Below are positions 1-8,031 of a stretch of 64,000 nt of DNA, in pieces. Numbering within the stretch: position 1 is the first letter of the stretch; every line of letters starts with the position of its first letter. A program made the position numbers and the translations under genes. The notes below the pieces were generated by a model. The model was not told the DNA's origin, did not search any database, and saw only the letters and a list, made by a program, of their open reading frames with translations. This stretch comes from Nonomuraea aurantiaca (lineage in GTDB: Bacteria > Actinomycetota > Actinomycetes > Streptosporangiales > Streptosporangiaceae), in NCBI RefSeq assembly GCF_020215705.1, contig NZ_JAIWNB010000014.1:62001-126000 (forward strand), in the 5' to 3' direction.

Positions 1-561
1 TCCGCGCTGGGCACCTTCATCCCCAGGACGGCCACCCGGCTGGCGGGTTCGCATCCCGGGCTGCGGCTGCACCTCACGGAGACCGAGCCGCCGGAGGCGC
101 TCCGGCTGCTGCGGAGCGGGCGGGTGGATGTGGCGGTGATGTTCCGCTACGACGACACGGCGCCGGAGGACCCGGGGATCCAGATGATCCACCTGCTCGA
201 CGACCCGAGTTACCTGGTGTCCTCCGGCGTCTCGGGGGATTTGGGGACGCATGCCGGGGATCCCTGGATCGCCGGATGTGACCGGTGTCGTAGCCATCTG
301 CTCGACATTTGCGCCAAGGCGGGGTTCGAGCCGCGGATCTCCTTCACCAGCGACGACATCGTGGCCGTACAAGCGCTGGTGGCGGCGGGCATGGGGCTGA
401 CCGTGCTGCCCGGGCTGGCGCTCAGCGCGCACCGCCATCCAGACGTGGAGGTGGCTCCGATCCCGGGATCCACCAGGCACGTGTACGCGGCGGTCTACGG
501 CGACCCGCCCCACCCACCGGCCACCGAGGCGCTGCTGTCGGCCCTGGTGGCGAGCGTCTGA
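1..561 (+). CDS. LysR-type regulator, C-terminal effector domain (5' end outside window)
   Basis: The frame is open from base 1 with no start, so this is the 3' part of a longer gene. The 186 visible residues look like the periplasmic-binding-protein-like effector domain of LysR regulators: an early HPGLRLHL stretch, then LLRSGRVDVAVMF (the usual 'G..D.ai' motif), and near the end the VAAGMGLTVLPGLAL signature. The N-terminal winged helix lies upstream of the window. The LysE-family exporter 90 bases downstream on the same strand is a common partner of LysR regulators, but co-regulation is an inference. Confidence 0.85.
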   Translation, partial: SALGTFIPRTATRLAGSHPGLRLHLTETEPPEALRLLRSGRVDVAVMFRYDDTAPEDPGIQMIHLLDDPSYLVSSGVSGDLGTHAGDPWIAGCDRCRSHLLDICAKAGFEPRISFTSDDIVAVQALVAAGMGLTVLPGLALSAHRHPDVEVAPIPGSTRHVYAAVYGDPPHPPATEALLSALVASV

Positions 562-571
562 CCCGTCGATG

Positions 572-645
572 CCGTTGAGCGCGGCGAGGGGCGCCCCCGT
601 CATCCGTCGCGGCGGAATTCCGTTGACCGCGGTGAGGGGCACCCG
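572..645. repeat. Two-copy imperfect direct repeat between lysR tail and lysE
   Basis: A stretch of about 26 bp beginning CCGTTGAGCGCGG at 572 recurs at 620 as CCGTTGACCGCGG, with GAGGGGC in the second half of both copies. It fills most of the gap before the exporter gene. The second copy ends just before the ATG, so the duplication may have created or doubled the leader region. No function is evident. Confidence 0.5.
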
Positions 646-651
646 CCTACC

Positions 652-1293
652 ATGAGCGACATGCCGGATTTCGCGACGCTCGCTCTCTTCTGCGCGGCCA
701 CCCTCGCCCTCCTCCTGGTGCCGGGTCCCGCGGTTCTGTTCATCGTCACCAGAAGCGTCGCGCAGGGCAGGTCGGCGGGCCTGGTCTCGGTGCTCGGCGT
801 CCACGCGGGCTCGGTGGTGCACGTGGTCGCCGCGGCCCTGGGCATCAGCGCGCTGGTGGCCGCCTCCGCCACGGCGTTCACCGTGATCAAGTACGCGGGC
901 GTCGCCTATCTCGTCTGGCTCGGGGTGCGCAAGCTGATGAACCGGACCGCCGCCTCGGCCGAGGACGTGGCCGAGATCGAGGTGCACTCCAAGCGGCGGA
1001 TGTTCTGGGAGGGCTTCGTGGTCAACGTGCTCAACCCCAAGACCGCCATCTTCTTCCTGGCGTTCCTGCCGCAGTTCACGGATCCGGCGGCGGGTCCGCT
1101 CGCGCCGCAGATCCTGGTGCTCGGGCTGGTCTGGATGGGGCTCGGCATGACCACCGACGGCACGTACGCGCTGCTCTCCTCGGCCCTGGCCGGCCGGGTC
1201 CGCCGCTCCACCCGGGCACGGCGCCGCCTCGACATCGGCAGCGGCCTCGTCTACCTCGGCCTGGCCGCCCTGCTCACGGGCGAGAAGGCGTAG
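652..1293 (+). CDS. LysE/RhtB family amino-acid exporter
   Basis: This is a 213-residue hydrophobic protein with about six predicted membrane segments, the normal size for the family. The N-terminal helix carries the signature LLLVPGPAVLFIVTRSVAQG (LysE/RhtB proteins have a PGP motif here). The internal NPKTAIFFLAFLPQF matches the conserved NPK...FF.aflPQF block. The family exports amino acids or related small molecules by proton antiport; the substrate cannot be read from sequence. The ATG start is preceded by a distant GAGGGG. It sits directly after a LysR-type gene. Confidence 0.88.
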   Translation: MSDMPDFATLALFCAATLALLLVPGPAVLFIVTRSVAQGRSAGLVSVLGVHAGSVVHVVAAALGISALVAASATAFTVIKYAGVAYLVWLGVRKLMNRTAASAEDVAEIEVHSKRRMFWEGFVVNVLNPKTAIFFLAFLPQFTDPAAGPLAPQILVLGLVWMGLGMTTDGTYALLSSALAGRVRRSTRARRRLDIGSGLVYLGLAALLTGEKA

Positions 1294-1423
1294 CTCCCCT
1301 GCTCACGGGTGAGTAGGCATAGTAAGCGGGGCGATTTCCTGACTGGGAGCGAGCCCTGATGGGATAGTGGTGGCACCCTCGTCGGGGGACGACACATCGG
1401 GACGTAGCGACTAGGCGGGCCCC

Positions 1424-3418
1424 ATGGACAGGCCACCGCACCGCCTCGGGGTCGAGCGCGTCGTCGAGGTCCACTCTCTGCCGAGCCTTCTGCGGCGCGC
1501 CCGCGAGCCGCTGCCGCCCGACTGCCCGGACTGGCCGCTGCTGGTGCCGGAGCACGCCGTCGTACCCTTCCTAGGGCGCCATGAGGAGCTGGCGACACTG
1601 CGCGGCTGGGCCGACAGCCCGGCGCCGCTGTCGATCGCGGTGCTGGCGGGCCGGGGCGGCACGGGTAAGACCCGGCTGGCGGGCGAGCTGTGCGCGGAGC
1701 TCACGGAGATGGGCTGGGACGCCGGTTTCCTCACCGCCCCTTACCCCTGCGCCACCGGCCTCGACGTCCTCCGCCCCACTCTCCTGGTCGTCGATCACCC
1801 GGAACCGTGGGCGGCGGCGATCGGTGAGCTCATCGGGCACCTGGCCGGGCGGCGGCGCCGTCACCCGGTCAGGTTCCTGCTGCTCACCCGCGAGCCCGCC
1901 GGTGCCGGCGGCCTGCCGAAGGAGCTGAATGAGCTGGACGGCATCACCATCCAGCTCGACCGCCGTCCGCTGACACGCGCCGAGCGGGTCGGGCACGCGG
2001 CGGCGGCCATACGGGCGTTCGCGCCGCCCCGGGCCCTCCTGCCCGCGCTCGACGATCCGGAGTACGGCGATCCGCTGCGCGTGCACCTGGCCGCCTTGAT
2101 GCGGCTGCGCGGGGACGACGTCGAGGGCGGGGAGTTGCTGAGCCGGTTCCTGATGTACGAGCAGCAACAGTGGATGACGGTATGGCCCGAGGGGTACGAG
2201 CCGGTGGACGCCGCGACGGCCCGGCAGGCGGTGGCCCTGGTCACGCTCACCACGCCCACCCGCCAAGAGCTGCGGGAACTGCTGTCGGCGGTGCCCGGGT
2301 CCCAGACGTACGACCGCAGGCTGGCCTTGGGCGACTGGCTGGCCCGCCTCTTTCCGGGCCGGGGCGGTGCCCGAGGGAGGTTGGCGCCTCTGGGGCCGGA
2401 GGTCGTGGCTGAGCGGTTCCTGGCCGAGACCGAGGGCCTGGACGCGCTCGTGCTGGCCGTCCACGACCATCCGGCCAGATCGGCCGGGCACCTCCTGCGG
2501 ATGCTGGACGTCCTGCGGCGGTCGAGCGAGCAGCCCGCCGTACGGTCGGCGCTGCGGTCACTGCTCACGAGCCGGCTCGACGGACTGCTGGAGGAGGCGG
2601 CGGCCGAGCCGGCCGCGCGGTTCGGCGACCAGGTCGAGGCCGCGCTCCGGCCGCTGCTGGCCGACCCGGATGTGGAAGGCGGCATGCTGGTGCGGTGCCT
2701 GTGCGTCCACGCGAGGGCGCTGCTCGGGCGGCAGCGGGCCGTGGAGGCGCTGGCGCAGGCCGAGCGGGCCGCCGACCTCTGTGACGAGCTGGACGAGCCG
2801 GTCGGCGCGGCCATGACGTACGCGGTCCTGGGCGCGACGCTGGCCGCGCTCCACCGGCCGCACGACGCACTGGAGGCCATCGCCTGGTCGCAGGCCGAAC
2901 ACGACCGCGCCATGGCCGGACAGGAACGGGCCATGACCGACCAGGGGCGGGCCATGGCTGAGCGGGCCGGGATCGCCGTCGACGTCTACGACCAGCTGCT
3001 GGAGCAGGGGGTCGACGCCGTCAGTGTGCATACCGGGCGGGCCATGGCCGGGATGTCGCTGGGCGCCGCGCTCACGCTGCAGGGCAGGCCCGCCGACGCG
3101 GTGCTGCCGCTGAGTGAGGCGCTGGCGGCTCTGGAGCGCTTCGCGTCCGGCGATCCAGCCCTCATGGGTCATCTGGCCAACGGGATGCTCATGCTCGGAG
3201 ACGCCCTGATCGAGGCGGGACGGGTGCTGGAGGCAAGCGTCGTGCTGCACCGGGGCACCCAGGTGATCGAGGACGACCTGCTCGGCGCCGTGGCCCAGGC
3301 CCGGCTCGACTTCTGCCAGGCCGAGCTGAGCCGCCGCGAGGAGGCGGAAGAGGCGCGAGCCGCTGAACCCCGGGCTTACGAGCCGCCGGACTCCGCTTGT
3401 CGCCGGGCCCACCGGTAG
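1424..3418 (+). CDS. STAND-type P-loop ATPase with helical/TPR C-terminus
   Basis: This 664-residue cytosolic protein has an N-terminal lead-in (residues 1-45), then FLGRHEELATLRGW and a Walker A motif GRGGTGKT near residues 75-83. A Walker B-like TLLVVDHPE follows near 120. The C-terminal half is alanine/leucine-rich with paired helices resembling TPR units (for example ALLGRQRAVEALAQAERA). Near residue 500 there is a short degenerate repeat with the core RAMxxQxRAM. The architecture is that of NB-ARC/STAND regulators that lack a recognisable effector domain, so the output is unknown. The last 43 bases overlap the 3' end of the convergent ligase gene. Confidence 0.65.
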   Translation: MDRPPHRLGVERVVEVHSLPSLLRRAREPLPPDCPDWPLLVPEHAVVPFLGRHEELATLRGWADSPAPLSIAVLAGRGGTGKTRLAGELCAELTEMGWDAGFLTAPYPCATGLDVLRPTLLVVDHPEPWAAAIGELIGHLAGRRRRHPVRFLLLTREPAGAGGLPKELNELDGITIQLDRRPLTRAERVGHAAAAIRAFAPPRALLPALDDPEYGDPLRVHLAALMRLRGDDVEGGELLSRFLMYEQQQWMTVWPEGYEPVDAATARQAVALVTLTTPTRQELRELLSAVPGSQTYDRRLALGDWLARLFPGRGGARGRLAPLGPEVVAERFLAETEGLDALVLAVHDHPARSAGHLLRMLDVLRRSSEQPAVRSALRSLLTSRLDGLLEEAAAEPAARFGDQVEAALRPLLADPDVEGGMLVRCLCVHARALLGRQRAVEALAQAERAADLCDELDEPVGAAMTYAVLGATLAALHRPHDALEAIAWSQAEHDRAMAGQERAMTDQGRAMAERAGIAVDVYDQLLEQGVDAVSVHTGRAMAGMSLGAALTLQGRPADAVLPLSEALAALERFASGDPALMGHLANGMLMLGDALIEAGRVLEASVVLHRGTQVIEDDLLGAVAQARLDFCQAELSRREEAEEARAAEPRAYEPPDSACRRAHR

Positions 3419-4965
3419 TCGGCCTTGCCCGCCGGTGACCGGACCATCTCGTCCACGAACACGTACGTACGAGGCACCTTGTACCCCGACAACCGCTGCC
3501 TGCAGTGCGCGTCCAGCTCGCCCGCCGTCACCTCCACGCCCTCGCGCGCCTCGACCACGGCCGCCACCCGGTTGCCCCACCGCTCGTCCGGTATCCCGGT
3601 CACCACCGCGTCGAAGACCGCCTCATGCCCCTTGAGCACCGCTTCCACCTCTTCGGGAAAGACCTTCTCCCCGCCGGTGTTGATGCACTGCGAGCCGCGC
3701 CCGAAGACGTTCACGGTGCCGTCGGCGTCGACGCTGGCCAGGTCGCCGGTCAGCAGCCATCGGGTGCCCTCGGCGTCGGTGACGACCGTACGGGCGGTCT
3801 TCTCCGCGTCGTTGTAGTAGCCGAACGAGATCGGCCCCGACTTGGCCACCGTGCCCAGCTCCCCCGAGCCCGGCTGGACGGGCCGCAGCTTCTCGTCGAG
3901 CACGGCGAGCCCGGACGTGGCGTTCGGCTGGTAGCGCAGCCCCGCCTCGGGTGAGGAGCCCGCCACCCCGGAGGCGGTGTAGCCGGACTCCGTGGAGCCG
4001 AAGCTGTCGAGGATCATGACGTTGGGCAGGGCCGCCTGCAGCCGGTCGCGCACGGCTCCGGTGAGGATGGCCCCGGTCGAGCTGAGCGCGATGAGCGAGG
4101 ACACGTCGTAGTCGCCGCTCTCCAGCGCCTCCGCCAGCGGCCTGGCCATGGCGTCGCCGGTGATGCTCAGCGTGGCCACCTTTTCGCGGGCGATCGCCCG
4201 CAGCACCGCGTCCGCGCTGAAGCTGCGGACGTAGACCACGGTCGAGCCCATCCACCAGCTGATGAACGTGCCCATCTGCGCGGCCCCGTGCATCAGCGGC
4301 GCGGCCGCCATCATGACCATGGGCGGGTCCGCGGCGGCCGCCTGGTCGATCACCGCCTGCGGTGTCGGGAGCGGCGCGCCGTACGGGTTGCCGCCGCCGA
4401 AGGCCACGAACAGGTCCTCGACGTGCCACATCGCGCCCTTGGGCATGCCGGTCGTACCGCCGGTGTAGATGATGTAGACGTCCTGCCCGGATCGCGGCTC
4501 GAAGCCGCGCGTGGGCGCGCCGCGTTCCAGCGCCTCGGTGTACGGCACGGCGGTCGCGACGGACGACCGCCCGCCGACCGAGATCAGGTGCTCCAGCAGG
4601 GGCGCCTCCCCCATGACCGCCGACACCCGCGGCTCGAACTCCACGTCGTAGATCAGCGCCCGGATGTCGGAGTCCCGGTAGAGGTAGAGCAGCTCCGCCT
4701 CGACATAGCGGTAGTTGACGTTGATCGGCACCGCCCGGATCTTCAGCGCGGCGAGCATCCCGGCGACGTACTCGATGCTGTTGTACAGGTGCAGCCCGAC
4801 GTGCTGGCCGGGCTCGACGCCGAGATCCTGGAGGTAGTGGGCGATCCGGTTCGCCTCGGCGTCCAGCTCGGCGAAGGTGCGGCGCTCGTCGTCGCAGACG
4901 ATGGCCGGCCGGTCGCCGACCGCGTCCGCGATCCCTTCGAACAGGTCGGCGTGGTTGAACTCCAT
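3376..4965 (-). CDS. Acyl-CoA ligase, FadD19/FadD17-like
   Basis: An adenylate-forming ligase of 529 residues that makes acyl-CoA from a carboxylic acid, ATP and CoA. Visible motifs are the P-loop YTGGTTGMPKGAMW near residue 165, the A5-type DSFGSTESGY, the adenylate motif LTGDLA, and a C-terminal SINTGGEKVFPEEVE-like block with the catalytic lysine region SPAGKADYRWARRQ. The wording of these blocks resembles mycobacterial FadD19/FadD17, which act on C27/C24 sterol side chains. The substrate is an inference from resemblance and neighbours. The ATG was chosen because it overlaps the upstream thiolase stop by one base (TGATG), indicating translational coupling. It is the last gene of a five-gene operon. 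Confidence 0.87.
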   Translation of the reverse strand: MEFNHADLFEGIADAVGDRPAIVCDDERRTFAELDAEANRIAHYLQDLGVEPGQHVGLHLYNSIEYVAGMLAALKIRAVPINVNYRYVEAELLYLYRDSDIRALIYDVEFEPRVSAVMGEAPLLEHLISVGGRSSVATAVPYTEALERGAPTRGFEPRSGQDVYIIYTGGTTGMPKGAMWHVEDLFVAFGGGNPYGAPLPTPQAVIDQAAAADPPMVMMAAAPLMHGAAQMGTFISWWMGSTVVYVRSFSADAVLRAIAREKVATLSITGDAMARPLAEALESGDYDVSSLIALSSTGAILTGAVRDRLQAALPNVMILDSFGSTESGYTASGVAGSSPEAGLRYQPNATSGLAVLDEKLRPVQPGSGELGTVAKSGPISFGYYNDAEKTARTVVTDAEGTRWLLTGDLASVDADGTVNVFGRGSQCINTGGEKVFPEEVEAVLKGHEAVFDAVVTGIPDERWGNRVAAVVEAREGVEVTAGELDAHCRQRLSGYKVPRTYVFVDEMVRSPAGKADYRWARRQAESGGS

Positions 4966-6119
4966 CAGGGCTTCTCCCGTCCGACGATCCACATCGCGAA
5001 GAACTGGGCTCCCCCGCCGTACGCGTGGCCGAGCGCCAGCCGGGCGCCGTCCACCTGGTGTTCCCCCGCCATCCCGCGTACCTGGAGCGCGGCCTCGGCG
5101 AACCTGATCAGCCCCGACGCCCCGATCGGGTTGCTCGACAGCACGCCGCCGGAGGCGTTCCACGGGGTGTCGCCGTCGAGGGCGGTGGCGCCCGATTCGG
5201 TGAGCTTCCAGCCCTCGCTGTCGGCCGCGAATCCCAGGTTCTCCAGCCACATCGGCTCGTACCAGGAGAACGGTACGTACACCTCGGCCACGTCGATCTG
5301 GCGGCGCGGGTCGGTGACGCCCGCCTGCCGGTAGACGTCGGCCGCGCAGTCCTTGCCCGCCTGCGGGCTGACCGTGTCGCGGTCGGCGCGGAAGATCGGC
5401 TCGGAGCGCATGGCCGTGCCGTGCAGCCACGCGGGTGTGCCAGTGACCGCCGACTCCGACGACAGGACCATGGCGCAGGCGCCGTCGCTGGACGGGCAGG
5501 TGTCCAGGTAGCGGATCGGCTCCCACAGCATCGGCGTCGACTCGACCATCTTCAGGTCGATGCCGGGGATCTTCAGGTGGGCGTAGGGGTTCTTGAGTGC
5601 GTTGAGGCGGTCCTTGACGGCCACCAGGTGGCCGATGTGCTCGGGCGCGCCGGTCCGGCGGATGTACTCCCTGATGTGCGGCGCGAAGTAGCCGCCGGCC
5701 CCGACCACCAGCGACGCGCTGAACGGCAGGTGGGTGGACAGGGCCCAGGTGGCGTTGGACTCCGACTGCTTCTCGAACGCCACGACCAGCACCCGGTCGT
5801 GCACCCCGCCCTGGATGAGGCTCGCGCCGACCAGCGCCGTGGAGCCGCCGACGCTGCCCGCGGTGTGCACGCGCATCATCGGCTTCCCGGCCGCGCCGAG
5901 CGCGTCGGCCAGGTACGCCTCGGGCATCATCACGCCCTCGAACAGGTCGGGCGCCTTGCCGACGACGACCGCGTCGATGTCCTTGAACGTCAGCCCGGCG
6001 TCCTCCAAGGCCCGGACGGCCGCCTCGCGGACCAGCCCGGCGATCGACACGTCCCTGCGCTTGGTCGTGTAGTGCGTCTGGCCGACGCCGATCACGGCAC
6101 ACCTGTTGCCCATTTTCAT
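4965..6119 (-). CDS. Lipid-transfer-protein thiolase (Ltp3-like)
   Basis: A 384-residue thiolase-fold enzyme of the SCP-x/lipid-transfer branch. It starts MKMGNRCAVIGVGQTHY (a second in-frame ATG lies two codons in). Family blocks include VVVGKAPDLFEGVMMPE, VHTAGSVGGSTALVGAS, CPSSDGACAMV and the C-terminal GHAYGGGAQFFAMW. In the steroid-degrading relatives such proteins catalyse thiolytic or retro-aldol C-C cleavage of side-chain CoA esters, often as a pair with a second thiolase and a DUF35 partner, both of which are encoded upstream here. The ATG overlaps the preceding stop by four bases (ATGA). Confidence 0.85.
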   Translation of the reverse strand: MKMGNRCAVIGVGQTHYTTKRRDVSIAGLVREAAVRALEDAGLTFKDIDAVVVGKAPDLFEGVMMPEAYLADALGAAGKPMMRVHTAGSVGGSTALVGASLIQGGVHDRVLVVAFEKQSESNATWALSTHLPFSASLVVGAGGYFAPHIREYIRRTGAPEHIGHLVAVKDRLNALKNPYAHLKIPGIDLKMVESTPMLWEPIRYLDTCPSSDGACAMVLSSESAVTGTPAWLHGTAMRSEPIFRADRDTVSPQAGKDCAADVYRQAGVTDPRRQIDVAEVYVPFSWYEPMWLENLGFAADSEGWKLTESGATALDGDTPWNASGGVLSSNPIGASGLIRFAEAALQVRGMAGEHQVDGARLALGHAYGGGAQFFAMWIVGREKP

Positions 6120-7135
6120 GCCTCCAGGACGGTCACAAGGTTGTGCTGCAGGCAGGGGCCGCCGGCGGCGTGGCCCACCGTGCGGGCGGCCGTGCCGTCG
6201 TGGATGCGCCGGGCCGCCTCGCCGATGCGGATGAGGCCGGTGGCCATGACCGGATTGGCGGCGAGCGGGCCGCCGGACGGGTTGATCACCGTGCCGTCGG
6301 GGAGCTCCAGCGCCCGGCGCAGGATCGGCTCCTCGTGGGCGAACTGCGTGTGCAGCTCCGCCACCTCGACGGGACCCTTGCCGACCCCCGCGGCACGTGC
6401 GGCGTCGGCCGCGGAGACCGACAAGGCGAGATCCCGCATACCCAGGTAATGCGGCTCGATGCGATGCGCGATGCCCCTGATGTAGGCGGGTCTGGCGCAC
6501 AGCTCCCTGGCCAGGTCCCCGGCCGCCAGGACGATCGCCGCGGCGCCGTCCGTGATGGGGGCGACGTCGGACTTCCTGATCGGCTCGACCGCGTACTCGT
6601 CGCCGACGTCCTCGGGCAGGTCGAGCGCGTACGGGTTGCTCCGGCCGTCGGCCCGGCTGCGCCTGACGATCTCGTCGAGCTCCTTGCGTTCGGCCCCGGC
6701 CGCGCTGGCCTGGAGGGCGGCGAAGGAGAGCTGGTCGAGGCCGAGCGGCGCCAGATAGTACGGGTCCAGCTGGAGCGTCATGATCTCGCGCAGGTCGCCG
6801 AGTGACGACTTGCCGAAGCCGTACACCAGGGCGGAGTCGATGTCGCCGTGCTGCAGGCGCACCCATGCCTCGTACAGCGCCCAGGCCGCGTCCATCTCCA
6901 CGTGGCTCTCGGAGATCGGCGGCCACGCGCCGAGCGCGTCGAGCGCGGAGACGAACGAGAACGGCGCGCCCGCGAGGTAGTCGCAGCTGCCGGAGCAGGT
7001 GAAGCCGAACCGCTTCAGCCCGGTCGACTGCTTGACCTCGTTGATGACGGGCAGGATCAGCTCGGGCTCGCTCAGGCCGCCGTCATGGTCGGTGTGGCGG
7101 GTCTGGGCGAACGCGACGACGGCTACCTCACGCAT
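6116..7135 (-). CDS. Lipid-transfer-protein thiolase (Ltp4-like)
   Basis: A 339-residue thiolase-like protein starting MREVAVVAFAQTRH. It has the FTCSGSCDYLAG segment where thiolases place the nucleophile region, EMDAAWALYEAW, a central ITDGAAAIVLA block, and NPSGGPLAANPVMATGLIR with GHAAGGPCLQ near the C-terminus. It is shorter than its downstream neighbour, as is usual for the Ltp4-type member of these pairs. The gene order DUF35, this thiolase, then the Ltp3-like thiolase matches the remembered mycobacterial Rv3521-Rv3523 order. The start codon overlaps the DUF35 stop by one base. Confidence 0.83.
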   Translation of the reverse strand: MREVAVVAFAQTRHTDHDGGLSEPELILPVINEVKQSTGLKRFGFTCSGSCDYLAGAPFSFVSALDALGAWPPISESHVEMDAAWALYEAWVRLQHGDIDSALVYGFGKSSLGDLREIMTLQLDPYYLAPLGLDQLSFAALQASAAGAERKELDEIVRRSRADGRSNPYALDLPEDVGDEYAVEPIRKSDVAPITDGAAAIVLAAGDLARELCARPAYIRGIAHRIEPHYLGMRDLALSVSAADAARAAGVGKGPVEVAELHTQFAHEEPILRRALELPDGTVINPSGGPLAANPVMATGLIRIGEAARRIHDGTAARTVGHAAGGPCLQHNLVTVLEA

Positions 7136-8031
7136 CAGAGCTCCACATCCGGCTCGCCGGTGGGGGCGAACCATCGGACGTTGGCCATGGACTTCGTCCG
7201 CTCGCCCTCGGGCACCCATTCGGCCCTGACCCGCATGCCCTGCCGCACCTCGTGCGCCGGGACGCCGCCGACGAGGGCGATCATCGGGATGTCCGCCCCG
7301 TCGAGCAGGATGTAGGCGGAGACGAAGGGCACCTCGGGGGCGCGCGGGTCGGGCAGGTTGTTGATGGCGTACGTGGTGATCGTGCCGGTGTCGGGTAACT
7401 CGAGCTGGTCGGCGATCGGGCCACCGCAGGCCGGGCAGAAGACGCGGTATGGGACGTAGACCTTCTCGCAGCTGGGACACCGGCCGCCGAGGAACACGCC
7501 GCGCTCGACGCCTTCCAGGAAGGTCAGCAGCGACCCGCCCACCTGCAACCGGTACTCCGCCCGCACGGGGGACACGATCTTCGTGACCTCCGGCGCGAAG
7601 TAGGAGATGTCGGTGATGTGACCGGTGCGCTCGCTGCGCCAGACGGGCCAGACCCGGCTGCCGATCCGCAGCGCCTTGGCGTTGCCCGCGTCGACGGCGT
7701 GCACCAGCGCGGTGTCGGCGCCGTCGAGTTTGATCGTCGCCCAGGCGAACGGCCGGTCGAGCGGGTGGCCGCCGCGCGGCTCGTCCACCCATGCCCACGC
7801 GGTCACCGTCCCCGCGGGCCCGACCTCGACGAACTCCTCCGTGACGGCCTCGCCGCTCGCGGGGTCGTACTCCAGCGGCGGCACCAGCACCTTGCCCTCG
7901 GCGGTCCGCACGCCGACGATCCGGCCGCCGCGCAGCTCGGTCAGGAAGCGTCCGATCACCGGCCCGGTCGTGCGCGCGTATCCGCCCGGGAACTCCAGGA
8001 TGTGCTCCGCCACCAGCGGTTCAGATGGCAC
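7135..8031 (-). CDS. DUF35 OB-fold protein with zinc ribbon (thiolase partner)
   Basis: A 298-residue protein that appears to hold two DUF35-like halves. The second half carries a rubredoxin-type zinc ribbon with two CxxC pairs (CPSC...CPAC, near residues 187-203), followed by an OB-fold containing GTITTYAINNLPDP and AYILLDGADIPM. DUF35 proteins bind lipid-transfer thiolases or MaoC hydratases and are needed for activity of the pair. The start is GTG. It lies 11 bases inside the end of the upstream ligase gene, and the stop overlaps the thiolase ATG, so the complex is probably co-translated. Confidence 0.85.
   Translation of the reverse strand: MPSEPLVAEHILEFPGGYARTTGPVIGRFLTELRGGRIVGVRTAEGKVLVPPLEYDPASGEAVTEEFVEVGPAGTVTAWAWVDEPRGGHPLDRPFAWATIKLDGADTALVHAVDAGNAKALRIGSRVWPVWRSERTGHITDISYFAPEVTKIVSPVRAEYRLQVGGSLLTFLEGVERGVFLGGRCPSCEKVYVPYRVFCPACGGPIADQLELPDTGTITTYAINNLPDPRAPEVPFVSAYILLDGADIPMIALVGGVPAHEVRQGMRVRAEWVPEGERTKSMANVRWFAPTGEPDVEL

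Noticed and set aside
3376..6102. Very long open frame running from the FadD19-like ligase back through the thiolase gene
   Set aside because: Only the part from ATG 4965 encodes the ligase; the upstream part is the wrong frame of the thiolase.
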